40,591 nucleotides of DNA from a virus, in IMG/VR virus record IMGVR_UViG_3300033145_000251, positions 1-40,591 of that record; one strand, 5' to 3'. Below are positions 6,330 through 12,577 of this stretch, piece after piece. Numbering within the stretch: the stretch's first letter is position 1; each line of letters starts with the position of its first letter. Both the position numbers and the translations under genes were made by a program. The notes below the pieces were generated by a model that was given only the letters and a program-made list of their open reading frames with translations, was not told the DNA's origin and searched no databases.

Positions 6330-6512
6330 TTATTTATCTATATCACACTTATAAATACCATTATTACATTCTAAATTATCTGCTACCATATCTTCTTTAT
6401 TATCAAATATATATGGACTACCACAACATCCACAACCCCCTATTTCAAATCCATGTTTTTTAGTCAAAAGGCTTAACTCTGCCAAAAATCTATCCAATTC
6501 TTTATTACTCAT
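6330..6512 (-). CDS. Small Cys-cluster protein (60 aa)
   Basis: A helix (residues 1-20) precedes GGCGCCGSPY, a tight cluster of Cys at about 27-30, with further Cys at about 49 and 56. This points to one bound metal. AGGAGGAATT lies just before the ATG. The start overlaps the upstream gene by four bases. Similar short proteins are seen in other phages, but I cannot name a function. Confidence 0.65.
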   Translation of the reverse strand: MSNKELDRFLAELSLLTKKHGFEIGGCGCCGSPYIFDNKEDMVADNLECNNGIYKCDIDK

Positions 6513-6835
6513 AATTCCTCCTCTGGTAATTGCATTTGTCCTTTAATCTCAAGCTCCCCATCATACCTATCTACCATAGCCCTGGATTTCACAATCCGCT
6601 TAACATACTCTGAGCGTGCTATCTTTAACTCCGTGTCATTGCTGCAGTAAAAATATCCCCTTGTAGAACATGAGCCTACCCTTGCGTCCATAGTCAGCAC
6701 GATATTGCGCTTGACCTGACGGAGTTCACGGCTGGATAAATCAAATATACTGCATAGCTCATCTGCTGTGATAGCACGCTCTACCCCGGAGCAGTGAGTT
6801 TTCAGGTAGTATAAGATTTTGTGTTCTATTTGCAT
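6509..6835 (-). CDS. Winged-helix-like protein (108 aa)
   Basis: Residues 1-75 follow the pattern of a winged helix: a first helix (HKILYYLKTH), an ITADELCSIFDLSSRELRQV helix-turn-helix and a GYFYCSN beta wing. Such small proteins occur near phage replication and recombination genes and often bind DNA. The start is the ATG that overlaps the preceding stop (TAATG), with GGAG seven bases away. A longer frame starting four codons earlier lacks a ribosome site. Confidence 0.65.
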   Translation of the reverse strand: MQIEHKILYYLKTHCSGVERAITADELCSIFDLSSRELRQVKRNIVLTMDARVGSCSTRGYFYCSNDTELKIARSEYVKRIVKSRAMVDRYDGELEIKGQMQLPEEEL

Positions 6836-7071
6836 TATCTTCTCCATGTCATAAAACTATGTTTGGGGTGCTTAATTCTATAAATTACGTATCTTACATA
6901 GTTAGGTAAATCTCTTTTAAAAAAGAAAATAAAATTATCCCACCTAACCCAACATCTAAACCAGAATGATTTTTGATACCATTCTTTTTGAAGTTTAGTA
7001 AATTGGCTCATAGCTTCTCCGGTTTCTTCTATAGCCTTACAAAGATTTTTACTTGTTTTTTCAATATCCAT
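6835..7071 (-). CDS. Small protein with hydrophobic aromatic segment (78 aa)
   Basis: The N-terminus is helical (residues 1-30). Residues 34-52 are aromatic and basic (FWFRCWVRWDNFIFFFK), which may lie on a membrane surface, and the C-terminus is basic. No family is recognised. It lies between the ERF gene and the winged-helix gene, overlapping the latter by one base. Confidence 0.65.
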   Translation of the reverse strand: MDIEKTSKNLCKAIEETGEAMSQFTKLQKEWYQKSFWFRCWVRWDNFIFFFKRDLPNYVRYVIYRIKHPKHSFMTWRR

Positions 7072-7079
7072 AATTCCCC

Positions 7080-7775
7080 CTAAGAACTCTGTTGTTTTAT
7101 AATTTTATCCAATCGGTCAAACACTTTATCTATTTGTGTCATAGTCAATTCCTTTTTATGCTCTACCTCGAATTCCTTTTTAATCTTCTTGTCCCATTCA
7201 TCAACTTCAATCCCGGCTTCTCTCATCATAGCGTATAATCGTTTGAGTTGTTTATCGGTTACCAGTTTTTCACTCTTACCGATATCATCCGTAAAGTCAT
7301 CAGTTGGTTCATCCCGGAATGGGTCTTTCATATCGTCCGCCTTGACTGCGGATTTGCTTTTGGACGATTTACCGGACGGTGTCCTATCAGGATCATCTTT
7401 GCCTGTCTCAATCATAAACGTCTGGCGCAGTGCATACTTATAAGCACCCGTCATGGCCTTGTATGATTTCTTATCAGTGCTGTCATGCCCGCCCCCCGTA
7501 ACCTGTACGTCAATAAATGAGCCGTCCTCAATAGCCAGTATGCGGTAAGTTACTGTGATGTCTTTACCGTTTCCATCTGTATTGTCAGTCAGGCATAGGC
7601 AGGGATATATAATAAGCTTCTGCTTTATCATTTCCTTGCGGATATTCTTGACTATCTGCTCGGCTGATAAATAGCCATACTTTGTCTTGCCAAATTCTAC
7701 CTTGCCGTCCTTTGGCATATACTCGACATCTGACATAACATTAAATATTTTTTGGTATATTTTTTTGTCTACCAT
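7080..7775 (-). CDS. erf: ERF-family single-strand annealing protein (231 aa)
   Basis: The protein has the ERF domain over about residues 1-145, with the marked segment DSTDKKSYKAMTGAYKYALR followed by QTFMIETGKDDPD. ERF proteins anneal complementary single strands in phage recombination and genome circularisation, like lambda Beta or P22 Erf. A polar linker (about 145-180) and a helical C-terminus follow. It lies directly after the RecB-type exonuclease gene and overlaps it by seven bases, the usual exonuclease-annealase pair. AAGGAG inside the upstream gene serves as its ribosome site. Confidence 0.9.
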   Translation of the reverse strand: MVDKKIYQKIFNVMSDVEYMPKDGKVEFGKTKYGYLSAEQIVKNIRKEMIKQKLIIYPCLCLTDNTDGNGKDITVTYRILAIEDGSFIDVQVTGGGHDSTDKKSYKAMTGAYKYALRQTFMIETGKDDPDRTPSGKSSKSKSAVKADDMKDPFRDEPTDDFTDDIGKSEKLVTDKQLKRLYAMMREAGIEVDEWDKKIKKEFEVEHKKELTMTQIDKVFDRLDKIIKQQSS

Positions 7776-8431
7776 TTCAGCTCCTTTTTAAGTTCTTTAT
7801 GCAATTGATAATTATCTAAGCAGTTCAGGAATATCTGCATACATACACCTGTATTAATAATTACGTGTTCAGCAAATCGCTCACTGTCGGCTCTGGGGAT
7901 ATTGAGTATTCTAATTCTATTAGTAGGTAAATCGTTTTCGATAAGGATTATATTGTATCCACCGCCTACTTGGATCAGCATTTCATCATATATGCCTTTG
8001 CCAGTCTTTAAGTCAATCAGTTCAAGCGAGCCGTCGACCTTTGCATAGATATCCATAGTGCCACCGAAATTATTAATATCTGATACCATTGGTTTTTCTA
8101 TCAGGACAGGCTCGATCTTCTTATCGCTTGCCCATGCGTCAAAACTCTTGACTGAGTTAAGTGCAGCCTTGATTTGATTCTTACTGTAGTCATCGGTACT
8201 GGTCTTAATCCCTTGCAGTTGGTTAGTAACCATAAGATGTGCAAGCGTTCCGATGTCAGCTTTATCATCTACAAATTTTCCAGTCTCAATCCCCTCAAGC
8301 CCCATTCTGTTATTCCAATTGCAAAGTACTCTCGTATTCCAGCCCAGCTCTGATGTGATAGTCGTAACTCCTGGCACTCGCTTGCCCTCGGAGTTCTTAT
8401 AAATAACGTGTGCTTTAAATTTATCGTTCAT
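7769..8431 (-). CDS. PD-(D/E)XK exonuclease, RecB/lambda-type (220 aa)
   Basis: The motifs of a PD-(D/E)XK nuclease can be read in order: GTLAH (H65), GGTMD (D127), ELIDLKTGK (D140, K142) and Q154 in the final helix. This is the arrangement of RecB-like phage exonucleases, which resect double-strand ends to give single strands for the annealase encoded next. The start is placed at MNDKF, with AAAGG before it; an upstream in-frame Met lies within the preceding gene and lacks a site. Confidence 0.88.
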   Translation of the reverse strand: MNDKFKAHVIYKNSEGKRVPGVTTITSELGWNTRVLCNWNNRMGLEGIETGKFVDDKADIGTLAHLMVTNQLQGIKTSTDDYSKNQIKAALNSVKSFDAWASDKKIEPVLIEKPMVSDINNFGGTMDIYAKVDGSLELIDLKTGKGIYDEMLIQVGGGYNIILIENDLPTNRIRILNIPRADSERFAEHVIINTGVCMQIFLNCLDNYQLHKELKKELKW

Positions 8432-8657
8432 TTTTTTCCTTTCGTAGCAGTTTATCCATGTCAACATTTTCTTGTTCTTTTAGCTCGATGTGATCTTTGA
8501 TATAAGTATTGACCGCAAACAGCAAGGATGATGCCTCTATCATATCCAATACGGTTTTGTGCTTTAGCCCTGTAGTGTTGTTAATCTGATTATCGATAGC
8601 TTTCTTTGCTTTTTCCAACCTCGGCAATATCAGATTAGTTTGTATTTCTACTTGCAT
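8421..8657 (-). CDS. Small helical protein (78 aa)
   Basis: The protein is almost all predicted helix and ends in a basic tail (RKEKNER). It sits directly before the exonuclease and overlaps it by 11 bases, so it may assist recombination, but no domain is recognised. AAAGGAG precedes the ATG and lies inside the upstream HNH gene. Confidence 0.65.
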   Translation of the reverse strand: MQVEIQTNLILPRLEKAKKAIDNQINNTTGLKHKTVLDMIEASSLLFAVNTYIKDHIELKEQENVDMDKLLRKEKNER

Positions 8658-9135
8658 ATTTCTCCTTTCTTAACTTCCAATGAAGTTTTACATGACAACT
8701 ATTGCATAAGGTAATTAAATTGTTTAAGTTATTGTTGTTTATTATTTTCCCTCTACCATTACCATCTATATGATGAACAATTAGGTTTAGATATGTGCCA
8801 CATTCCTGACATTTATATTTATCTCTATCTAATACCTTATACTTATTTCCACCAAAATATTTTTTGTTGTTTTTGGCTTTACGTTTTTCTATATATATGC
8901 CTGGGTTTTTTTCGTAATGTTTCCTTTTATATTCTAAGTACCTTATGTTATTTTCTCTATAATGTGCTTTTTGATATTCCCTTAATTCTTTTATGTTATT
9001 ATAATATCGTTGTTTCTGATATTCTATTAAACACTTCTTGCATTTGCTTGCACCTCTATAGAAACTTTCTAAGGATTTCTTGATACCGCACCCACTACAT
9101 TCTTTCTTAATTTTTATTAGTTTATCTATTGCCAT
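8635..9135 (-). CDS. HNH endonuclease with N-terminal zinc finger (166 aa)
   Basis: The N-terminus has C13-xx-C16 and C32-xx-C35, followed by a helical repeat region with Y-rich KxHYRENN-type units. The C-terminal HNH core is C109-xx-C112, HHIDGNGRG (H121, H122), NNLNNL and C144-xx-C147-H148. This domain order is common in phage free-standing HNH nucleases and resembles the nuclease at the end of the early unit. It overlaps genes on both sides by more than ten bases, which suggests that it inserted between them. Confidence 0.9.
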   Translation of the reverse strand: MAIDKLIKIKKECSGCGIKKSLESFYRGASKCKKCLIEYQKQRYYNNIKELREYQKAHYRENNIRYLEYKRKHYEKNPGIYIEKRKAKNNKKYFGGNKYKVLDRDKYKCQECGTYLNLIVHHIDGNGRGKIINNNNLNNLITLCNSCHVKLHWKLRKEKYASRNTN

Positions 9136-9268
9136 CTTCTTCTTTCAATAAGATTGAAATTACATACTGGCTATAGGTAGCATTATCCTCAACTGCTCTA
9201 TGCTTGAGCTTCATTAATAATTCGATTTCTTTTTCTGTATTAAAATAAAGCATTAATTTTCCTATCAT
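9122..9268 (-). CDS. Ribbon-helix-helix-like small protein (48 aa)
   Basis: This short frame reads as a strand (KLMLYFN), a helix (EKEIELLMKLKHRAV) and a second helix after NATYSQYVI, the arrangement of Arc/CopG-type regulators. AAAGGG lies five bases before the ATG. It is the first gene after the strong early promoter, and a perfect 13-bp palindrome lies just past that promoter's −10, so autoregulation is plausible. The fold assignment is by pattern only. Confidence 0.6.
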   Translation of the reverse strand: MIGKLMLYFNTEKEIELLMKLKHRAVEDNATYSQYVISILLKEEDGNR

Positions 9269-9287
9269 ATTTCCCTTTCATAATATA

Positions 9288-9300
9288 ATGTTACTAACAT
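9288..9300. promoter_or_regulatory. 13-bp palindrome at early promoter start site
   Basis: ATGTTA and TAACAT flank one central base. The site abuts the −10 element and would cover the transcription start on the minus strand, where an operator would sit. The neighbouring RHH-like protein or the XRE protein could bind it; neither is shown. Confidence 0.5.
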
Positions 9301-9327
9301 AATAACAAATATATTTATATATGTCAA
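9299..9327 (-). promoter_or_regulatory. Consensus early promoter
   Basis: On the minus strand a perfect TTGACA (9322-9327) is followed after exactly 17 bases by TATTAT (9299-9304). This is the best sigma-70-type promoter in the window. It lies directly after a factor-independent terminator, so it starts a new unit: the recombination genes and the small early genes. Confidence 0.85.
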
Positions 9328-9339
9328 CTTAATTTTTCC

Positions 9340-9375
9340 CAAAAAAAATAAGAGGCCACCTTTTAAGATGACCCC
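9340..9375 (-). terminator. Factor-independent terminator ending the late unit
   Basis: On the minus strand a nine-base stem (arms 9367-9375 and 9352-9360, with G-U pairs) closes a six-base loop and is followed by a run of eight U with one A. It lies after the small two-span membrane gene and just before the early promoter. It therefore separates the end of the late genes from the start of the early genes. Confidence 0.85.
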
Positions 9376-9381
9376 TAATCA

Positions 9382-9400
9382 GGAATAGTCTTGCTATTCC
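9382..9400 (-). terminator. Additional hairpin before the terminator
   Basis: A perfect 7-bp stem (GGAATAG with CTATTCC, loop of five) lies between the last gene and the terminator. It has no U-run of its own. It may protect the 3' end of the transcript or help termination. Confidence 0.5.
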
Positions 9401-9431
9401 GAGTTCCTTTTCTACTCATGGTAGATAGGAA

Positions 9432-9608
9432 TTAGTTTTCTCTTATGCCAAAATAGTAACCCACTACAAGTCCTGCTAATGCCAGTAGTTCAGCAGGGTA
9501 ACTAAATCCTGTAAATATAGAAGCTATATAAGAGCCTATGATTGCCACTACTATAAATATTGCAAGCATTGCCCTAACGCTTCCTTCTGGAAGTCCTAAC
9601 GGTTTCAT
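9432..9608 (-). CDS. Small two-span membrane protein (58 aa)
   Basis: After LPEGSVRAM the protein has two hydrophobic segments (about residues 12-33 and 37-52) and a short polar tail (GIREN). Small phage membrane proteins that begin with a LPEGSVRA-like motif are common, often near lysis or structural genes. It could be a second holin or an antiholin, but it lies 3 kb past the lysins. GGGGGTGG gives a strong ribosome site. Confidence 0.7.
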   Translation of the reverse strand: MKPLGLPEGSVRAMLAIFIVVAIIGSYIASIFTGFSYPAELLALAGLVVGYYFGIREN

Positions 9609-9690
9609 TTTCCACCCCCTATTCTACTTATTTCATTTATAATATATAATATGTATTAATAACGATTTACTAATATAATTTATGGTAAAC

Positions 9691-9722
9691 TTCATACACA
9701 CTTATTATAATATGTGTATGAA
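9691..9722. promoter_or_regulatory. Perfect 10-bp inverted repeat, operator or hairpin
   Basis: TTCATACACA (9691-9700) and TGTGTATGAA (9713-9722) are exact inverted copies with 12 bases between. The centre contains TATAAT on both strands. There is no U-run, so it is not a terminator. It lies between the 79-aa gene and the membrane protein gene, in a 120-base AT-rich gap that has no other gene. A regulator site or RNA-processing hairpin are both possible. Confidence 0.6.
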
Positions 9723-9730
9723 ATCAACCA

Positions 9731-9970
9731 CTATATCTCTATGTATTCTTCACCGGCTAAATCTATTAGCTCGTCCCTGATTAGCTGTACTAATTCCTGC
9801 TCTGACTCGCTGTATTCCCTGCCATTAACGGAACCATGTTTTGTTATTTCTCTAAGGTGCTGGTCTAAATCCCATAGCACTCTTCTATATTTATAACCAT
9901 TGATAGCGTTTTCATATTCTTCCCGTTCTTCAGGATCAAGAGTGTTAAATTTTAATATCAATTCAGCCAT
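9731..9970 (-). CDS. Hypothetical helical protein (79 aa)
   Basis: The protein is acidic and helical. The stretch LDPEEREEYENAING followed by a segment ending in VLWDLDQHLR looks like one seen in other phage small proteins, whose function is not known to me. AAAGGA is well placed before the ATG, inside the overlapping leader frame. No membrane segment or metal site is visible. Confidence 0.65.
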   Translation of the reverse strand: MAELILKFNTLDPEEREEYENAINGYKYRRVLWDLDQHLREITKHGSVNGREYSESEQELVQLIRDELIDLAGEEYIEI

Positions 9971-10011
9971 TGTTGTATCCTTTCACTACAGTTGTTGTAT
10001 TGTTTCAACAT
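9958..10011 (-). CDS. Possible leader peptide (17 aa)
   Basis: A very strong ribosome site, AGGAGGT, lies nine bases before an ATG that opens a 17-codon frame (MLKQYNNCSERIQQWLN). The frame ends inside the start of the next gene, overlapping it by 13 bases. The peptide has no recognised motif. Its purpose could be to bring ribosomes to the next gene, whose own site is ordinary. It may also be a chance frame. Confidence 0.35.
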   Translation of the reverse strand: MLKQYNNCSERIQQWLN

Positions 10012-10112
10012 TCGTTAAATACCTCCTGTGGGGTGAAACAGTAAACCATAAATATCATAATCGTTAATTCACTGTTATAACCATACATATATGTACCTTA
10101 AATGATATAAGA
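10012..10112 (-). promoter_or_regulatory. AT-rich intergenic leader region
   Basis: This 100-base gap has no further gene. It contains a perfect 12-bp palindrome, TACATATATGTA (10084-10095), and ends with the strong AGGAGG of the leader frame. I see no promoter with both elements near consensus, although several TATAAT-like words are present. It separates the phosphoesterase from the last small late genes. Confidence 0.35.
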
Positions 10113-10862
10113 TTATATAACATAGTAGTACTTGCCATAAATTATAAATGGGTTCTTACGGGGTATGTTTATTTGATGCACATTCCATTTATCATCTACA
10201 AACTTAACTATTGATATACAGTATTGCCAGTTCGGCCAGGGTTTCTTAAACCATTCCCAGGCCAGTTGAAAATCACATAGGCAACCGTTCTCAAAGAATG
10301 CAAAGTCCCCTGCCTTATTACTGCAACAGCACTTTCCACTTCTGTGGGTATGACCCATCATCCCACTTACCCATTCATCATACAGTTCACCTTTGGCTGT
10401 ATAGCCTGCAAACTTTCTGGCTTTCGTACCGTGCTGATAGTGGAATCCTTTATGTTCATATTCATCACCATAAGCTATTGACCTGTACCCATAATCTTTG
10501 AGTCCTATCATATCATCCATATCTACAAGGTCTTCTAAGGCGTGATGTGCTGATAAGTAAGTATTAAATCTATCCTCGTGATTGCCATATAGGAATATAT
10601 GTTCAGCTTTTTTTGTAGCTTCTGCCACTCTTGCATTGGCTATATACCCTGATTTAAAATCTTGTGCGATAGTGGTAACCCTGCTGAGTCGTTTATCAAA
10701 TTTAGATATTGAGGGGCAATCAACCTGATCTCCGAGATTAATAAGTTTATCTGGCTGTAGGTTTTTAGCGAACTTTAAAACTAAATTAAATATTTCTTCC
10801 GGGTAATAGGGTGCGTGTAAATCGTTTATTACAAGATGAGTTTCTATGGAATTTTTATCCAT
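10113..10862 (-). CDS. Calcineurin-like metallophosphoesterase (249 aa)
   Basis: The five signature motifs of the family are present in order: NDLHAPY (D14, H16), GDQVD (44-48), GNHED (93-97), an HG motif near residue 144 and GHTHR (170-174). These residues bind two metals and hydrolyse phosphoesters. Phage members may act on DNA ends, nucleotides or RNA caps; the substrate cannot be told from sequence. AAGGAGG precedes the ATG. It sits in the nucleotide and DNA modification group. Confidence 0.88.
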   Translation of the reverse strand: MDKNSIETHLVINDLHAPYYPEEIFNLVLKFAKNLQPDKLINLGDQVDCPSISKFDKRLSRVTTIAQDFKSGYIANARVAEATKKAEHIFLYGNHEDRFNTYLSAHHALEDLVDMDDMIGLKDYGYRSIAYGDEYEHKGFHYQHGTKARKFAGYTAKGELYDEWVSGMMGHTHRSGKCCCSNKAGDFAFFENGCLCDFQLAWEWFKKPWPNWQYCISIVKFVDDKWNVHQINIPRKNPFIIYGKYYYVI

Positions 10863-10872
10863 AATACCTCCT

Positions 10873-10891
10873 TGTTACAAATTATGTAACA
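10873..10891. promoter_or_regulatory. 7-bp inverted repeat before the phosphoesterase gene
   Basis: TGTTACA and TGTAACA are inverted around five bases, immediately before the AAGGAGG of the phosphoesterase gene. It could be a small operator or a hairpin affecting translation. The half-site resembles the TGTTA of the palindrome at the early promoter, but the spacing differs. Confidence 0.4.
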
Positions 10892-10918
10892 GTTGTGCTA
10901 TAAATTATTCTACAAATC

Positions 10919-11581
10919 TTAAAACAATACCTCTTGCCCTAGTCTCTTAACTGCTATGTCGCAATACTCTTTTGATATTTCTATGCCTATACATTTTCTG
11001 CCTAAGTCTTTGCAAGCTCTTGCTGTTGTGCCAGAGCCGAGGAAGGGGTCGAGGATTATGTCGGTATCCTTAGAGTATTTATTTAATATCCAGTTAATCA
11101 CTGGTAGTGGCTTCTGTGTTGGGTGTACTCTTTTTTCTTTACACTTTGTATTACCCTGTAACATACCTTGCCACTTATATTTATAAATTCTTACTGCAGA
11201 CTTAAAAGATGTCCACGCTAATTCACAATCAGCAAAATCACTTTTCCCATTATCTTTATCCCAAACAATATAACAACTTGTATCCCCCAAAATAGAACCG
11301 TAGTAGTTACCACCAAAGATAATCTGATTTTTGGATACTCGTTTTATCTCTAAAAAATATTCATCACCTATTCTTTTTTTATCCCATTTGTAATTACCAT
11401 AATCTCGACAAGCTGTAATGTTTGACCTACTAAGATTTTGTTTGTTATTTTCATTAATACCATATGGTGGGTCGGTTAAACATAAATCAAATTGGTTATC
11501 TTTAAACTCTTTCATAACCTCTAAACAATCACCATTATAAATCGTACAGCTATCGTCTTGGTAATATGGTTTCATAATCAT
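10919..11581 (-). CDS. DNA N-methyltransferase, copy 1 (220 aa)
   Basis: The catalytic motif TDPPY (36-40) comes before HPTQKP (153-158) and the SAM-binding DPFLGSGTTA (178-187). This order is that of beta-class amino-methyltransferases, which methylate adenine N6 or cytosine N4. The first 45 residues and the last 43 are nearly identical to the second methyltransferase at 38.8-39.5 kb, while the centre, which reads the target, differs. No restriction partner is near. It probably protects phage DNA or alters a regulatory site. Confidence 0.92.
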   Translation of the reverse strand: MIMKPYYQDDSCTIYNGDCLEVMKEFKDNQFDLCLTDPPYGINENNKQNLSRSNITACRDYGNYKWDKKRIGDEYFLEIKRVSKNQIIFGGNYYGSILGDTSCYIVWDKDNGKSDFADCELAWTSFKSAVRIYKYKWQGMLQGNTKCKEKRVHPTQKPLPVINWILNKYSKDTDIILDPFLGSGTTARACKDLGRKCIGIEISKEYCDIAVKRLGQEVLF

Positions 11582-11931
11582 TCTACAAATCTTTTACAAT
11601 TCAGTTCTTCAAAATTATAATATACTGGTATGCCTAACTGTTCAGCTCTTGCAATTTCTGCAATAGTTCCTTTTGATTTTCCGTAATTTGATAGCACCAA
11701 CACTGCATCTGATACCTCCATCCAAGCTACCGAATATTCTTTTATCATTTCAATAGTGAGTTCTTCATCTTCCCGTAGTTGCAAAAATAACTGTCCGTCA
11801 ATGAATGGTGAGAACACTGCATAACCTGCTAACATTAATTCCAGTGATGCCCTTTGCCCTTTGCGGATATTAGCCAGATATTCTACTTCAGTACCAGCTT
11901 GTATTGGCCCCGCTACATATATTCTTTTCAT
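11578..11931 (-). CDS. DUF4406-like nucleoside deoxyribosyltransferase fold (117 aa)
   Basis: The protein starts with IYVAGPI and has an ANIRKGQRASLELMLAGYAVFSPF segment (given in part) and a late SKGTIAEIARAEQLGIPVYY helix, the pattern of DUF4406 and nucleoside 2-deoxyribosyltransferase-like proteins. Such proteins bind or process nucleotides or nucleosides. In phages they often stand beside nucleotide-modification genes, as here. The start is directly after the upstream stop. The exact substrate is unknown. Confidence 0.8.
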   Translation of the reverse strand: MKRIYVAGPIQAGTEVEYLANIRKGQRASLELMLAGYAVFSPFIDGQLFLQLREDEELTIEMIKEYSVAWMEVSDAVLVLSNYGKSKGTIAEIARAEQLGIPVYYNFEELNCKRFVE

Positions 11932-12183
11932 TTAATCATCTACTTCCTTTAATATCCATCCCATCTTGTTAGCTTCTTTTTCAGATATATATTTGATTTT
12001 TGGTTCTTCGTCAAAATTTAATACAGTATCGCAAAAACCACAGGCACAAATAGTAAGTTCTATTTTTTTTCCTCCAGCAACTACTTTATACATATCAGTC
12101 ATATCTAAAATGACATCTTTTTTACAATCAGGGCAGTATGCTATTGGTATAAATTTTTTATCCTTATCTACCATTCTTTTCAT
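11932..12183 (-). CDS. Zinc-ribbon protein with a structured 5' leader (83 aa)
   Basis: The protein has CPDC (17-20) and a CACGFC cluster near 46-51, giving one zinc ribbon, followed by an acidic stretch and a helix (SEKEANKMGW). No enzyme motif is visible. It is preceded by AAGGAG and by a 130-base leader that folds as a three-way junction RNA, so its expression may be controlled in cis. Its neighbours act on nucleotides. Confidence 0.7.
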   Translation of the reverse strand: MKRMVDKDKKFIPIAYCPDCKKDVILDMTDMYKVVAGGKKIELTICACGFCDTVLNFDEEPKIKYISEKEANKMGWILKEVDD

Positions 12184-12203
12184 TTAATCTCCTTAATTTT
12201 ATT

Positions 12204-12290
12204 ACGGTTTTAAACTGACTATCTGCTAAAGCTCCCGTTGCCAGTCAGGATATTAAGGGGAGGTAGCCTTAGTCCTTCCTCCCCAACCGT
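12204..12290 (-). ncRNA. Candidate structured leader RNA: three-way junction with kissing loops
   Basis: On the minus strand P1 pairs ACGGTT (12285-12290) with AACCGT (12204-12209). Inside it, P3 pairs GGGGAGG (12278-12284) with CCTCCCC (12257-12263), directly abutting P1, and P2 pairs CTGACT (12243-12248) with AGTCAG (12215-12220). The loops of P2 and P3 carry AGCTTTAG and CTAAGGCT, complementary over eight bases with one G-U pair. Compact junctions with joined loops are typical of ligand-sensing RNAs. I do not match it to a known class. It ends 21 bases before the zinc-ribbon start codon. Confidence 0.6.
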
Positions 12291-12317
12291 CAACCCATAC
12301 CAACTTGAGCAGTTGAC
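12289..12317 (-). promoter_or_regulatory. Hairpin just upstream of the junction RNA
   Basis: GTTGAC and GTCAAC (12312-12317 and 12289-12294) pair perfectly. The 3' arm shares two bases with the P1 stem of the three-way junction, so the two helices compete at the edge or stack. It has no U-run, so it is not a terminator. It may be part of the same RNA element. Confidence 0.5.
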
Positions 12318-12318
12318 T

Positions 12319-12576
12319 TTATAATCTCCTTAATATTTCACAGCAATAGCATATTGTATCTATGCAACTATCTTTTATAACTTTATTATTGTTAGGTGAG
12401 TTTTTACATCGTATTGCTTTAACTTTGATTATTGAACAAATATCATCTATACCATACTCTGAATAACTGCCTACCATATTGCCATCAGAGTTATATTCAT
12501 ATCCACGCTTTACGGCTATTTCTAAACAATCTTTCACTATTCTTTCATATAGCTTTCGGAGTTCTTGTTCATTCAT
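12319..12576 (-). CDS. Nmad1/DUF1599-like protein (85 aa)
   Basis: The N-terminal helix (LYERIVKDCLEIAVKRGYEY) and the motif DDICSIIKVKAIRCKNS, with a final DSCIDTICYCCEILRR helix, resemble the short all-helical DUF1599 (nucleotide-modification-associated domain 1) proteins. These occur in phages with modified bases and are thought to act on nucleotides. It is close to DUF4406-like and DNA methyltransferase genes, which fits. The start follows the peptidase stop without a clear ribosome site, so it is likely coupled. Confidence 0.55.
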   Translation of the reverse strand: MNEQELRKLYERIVKDCLEIAVKRGYEYNSDGNMVGSYSEYGIDDICSIIKVKAIRCKNSPNNNKVIKDSCIDTICYCCEILRRL

Positions 12577-12577
12577 A

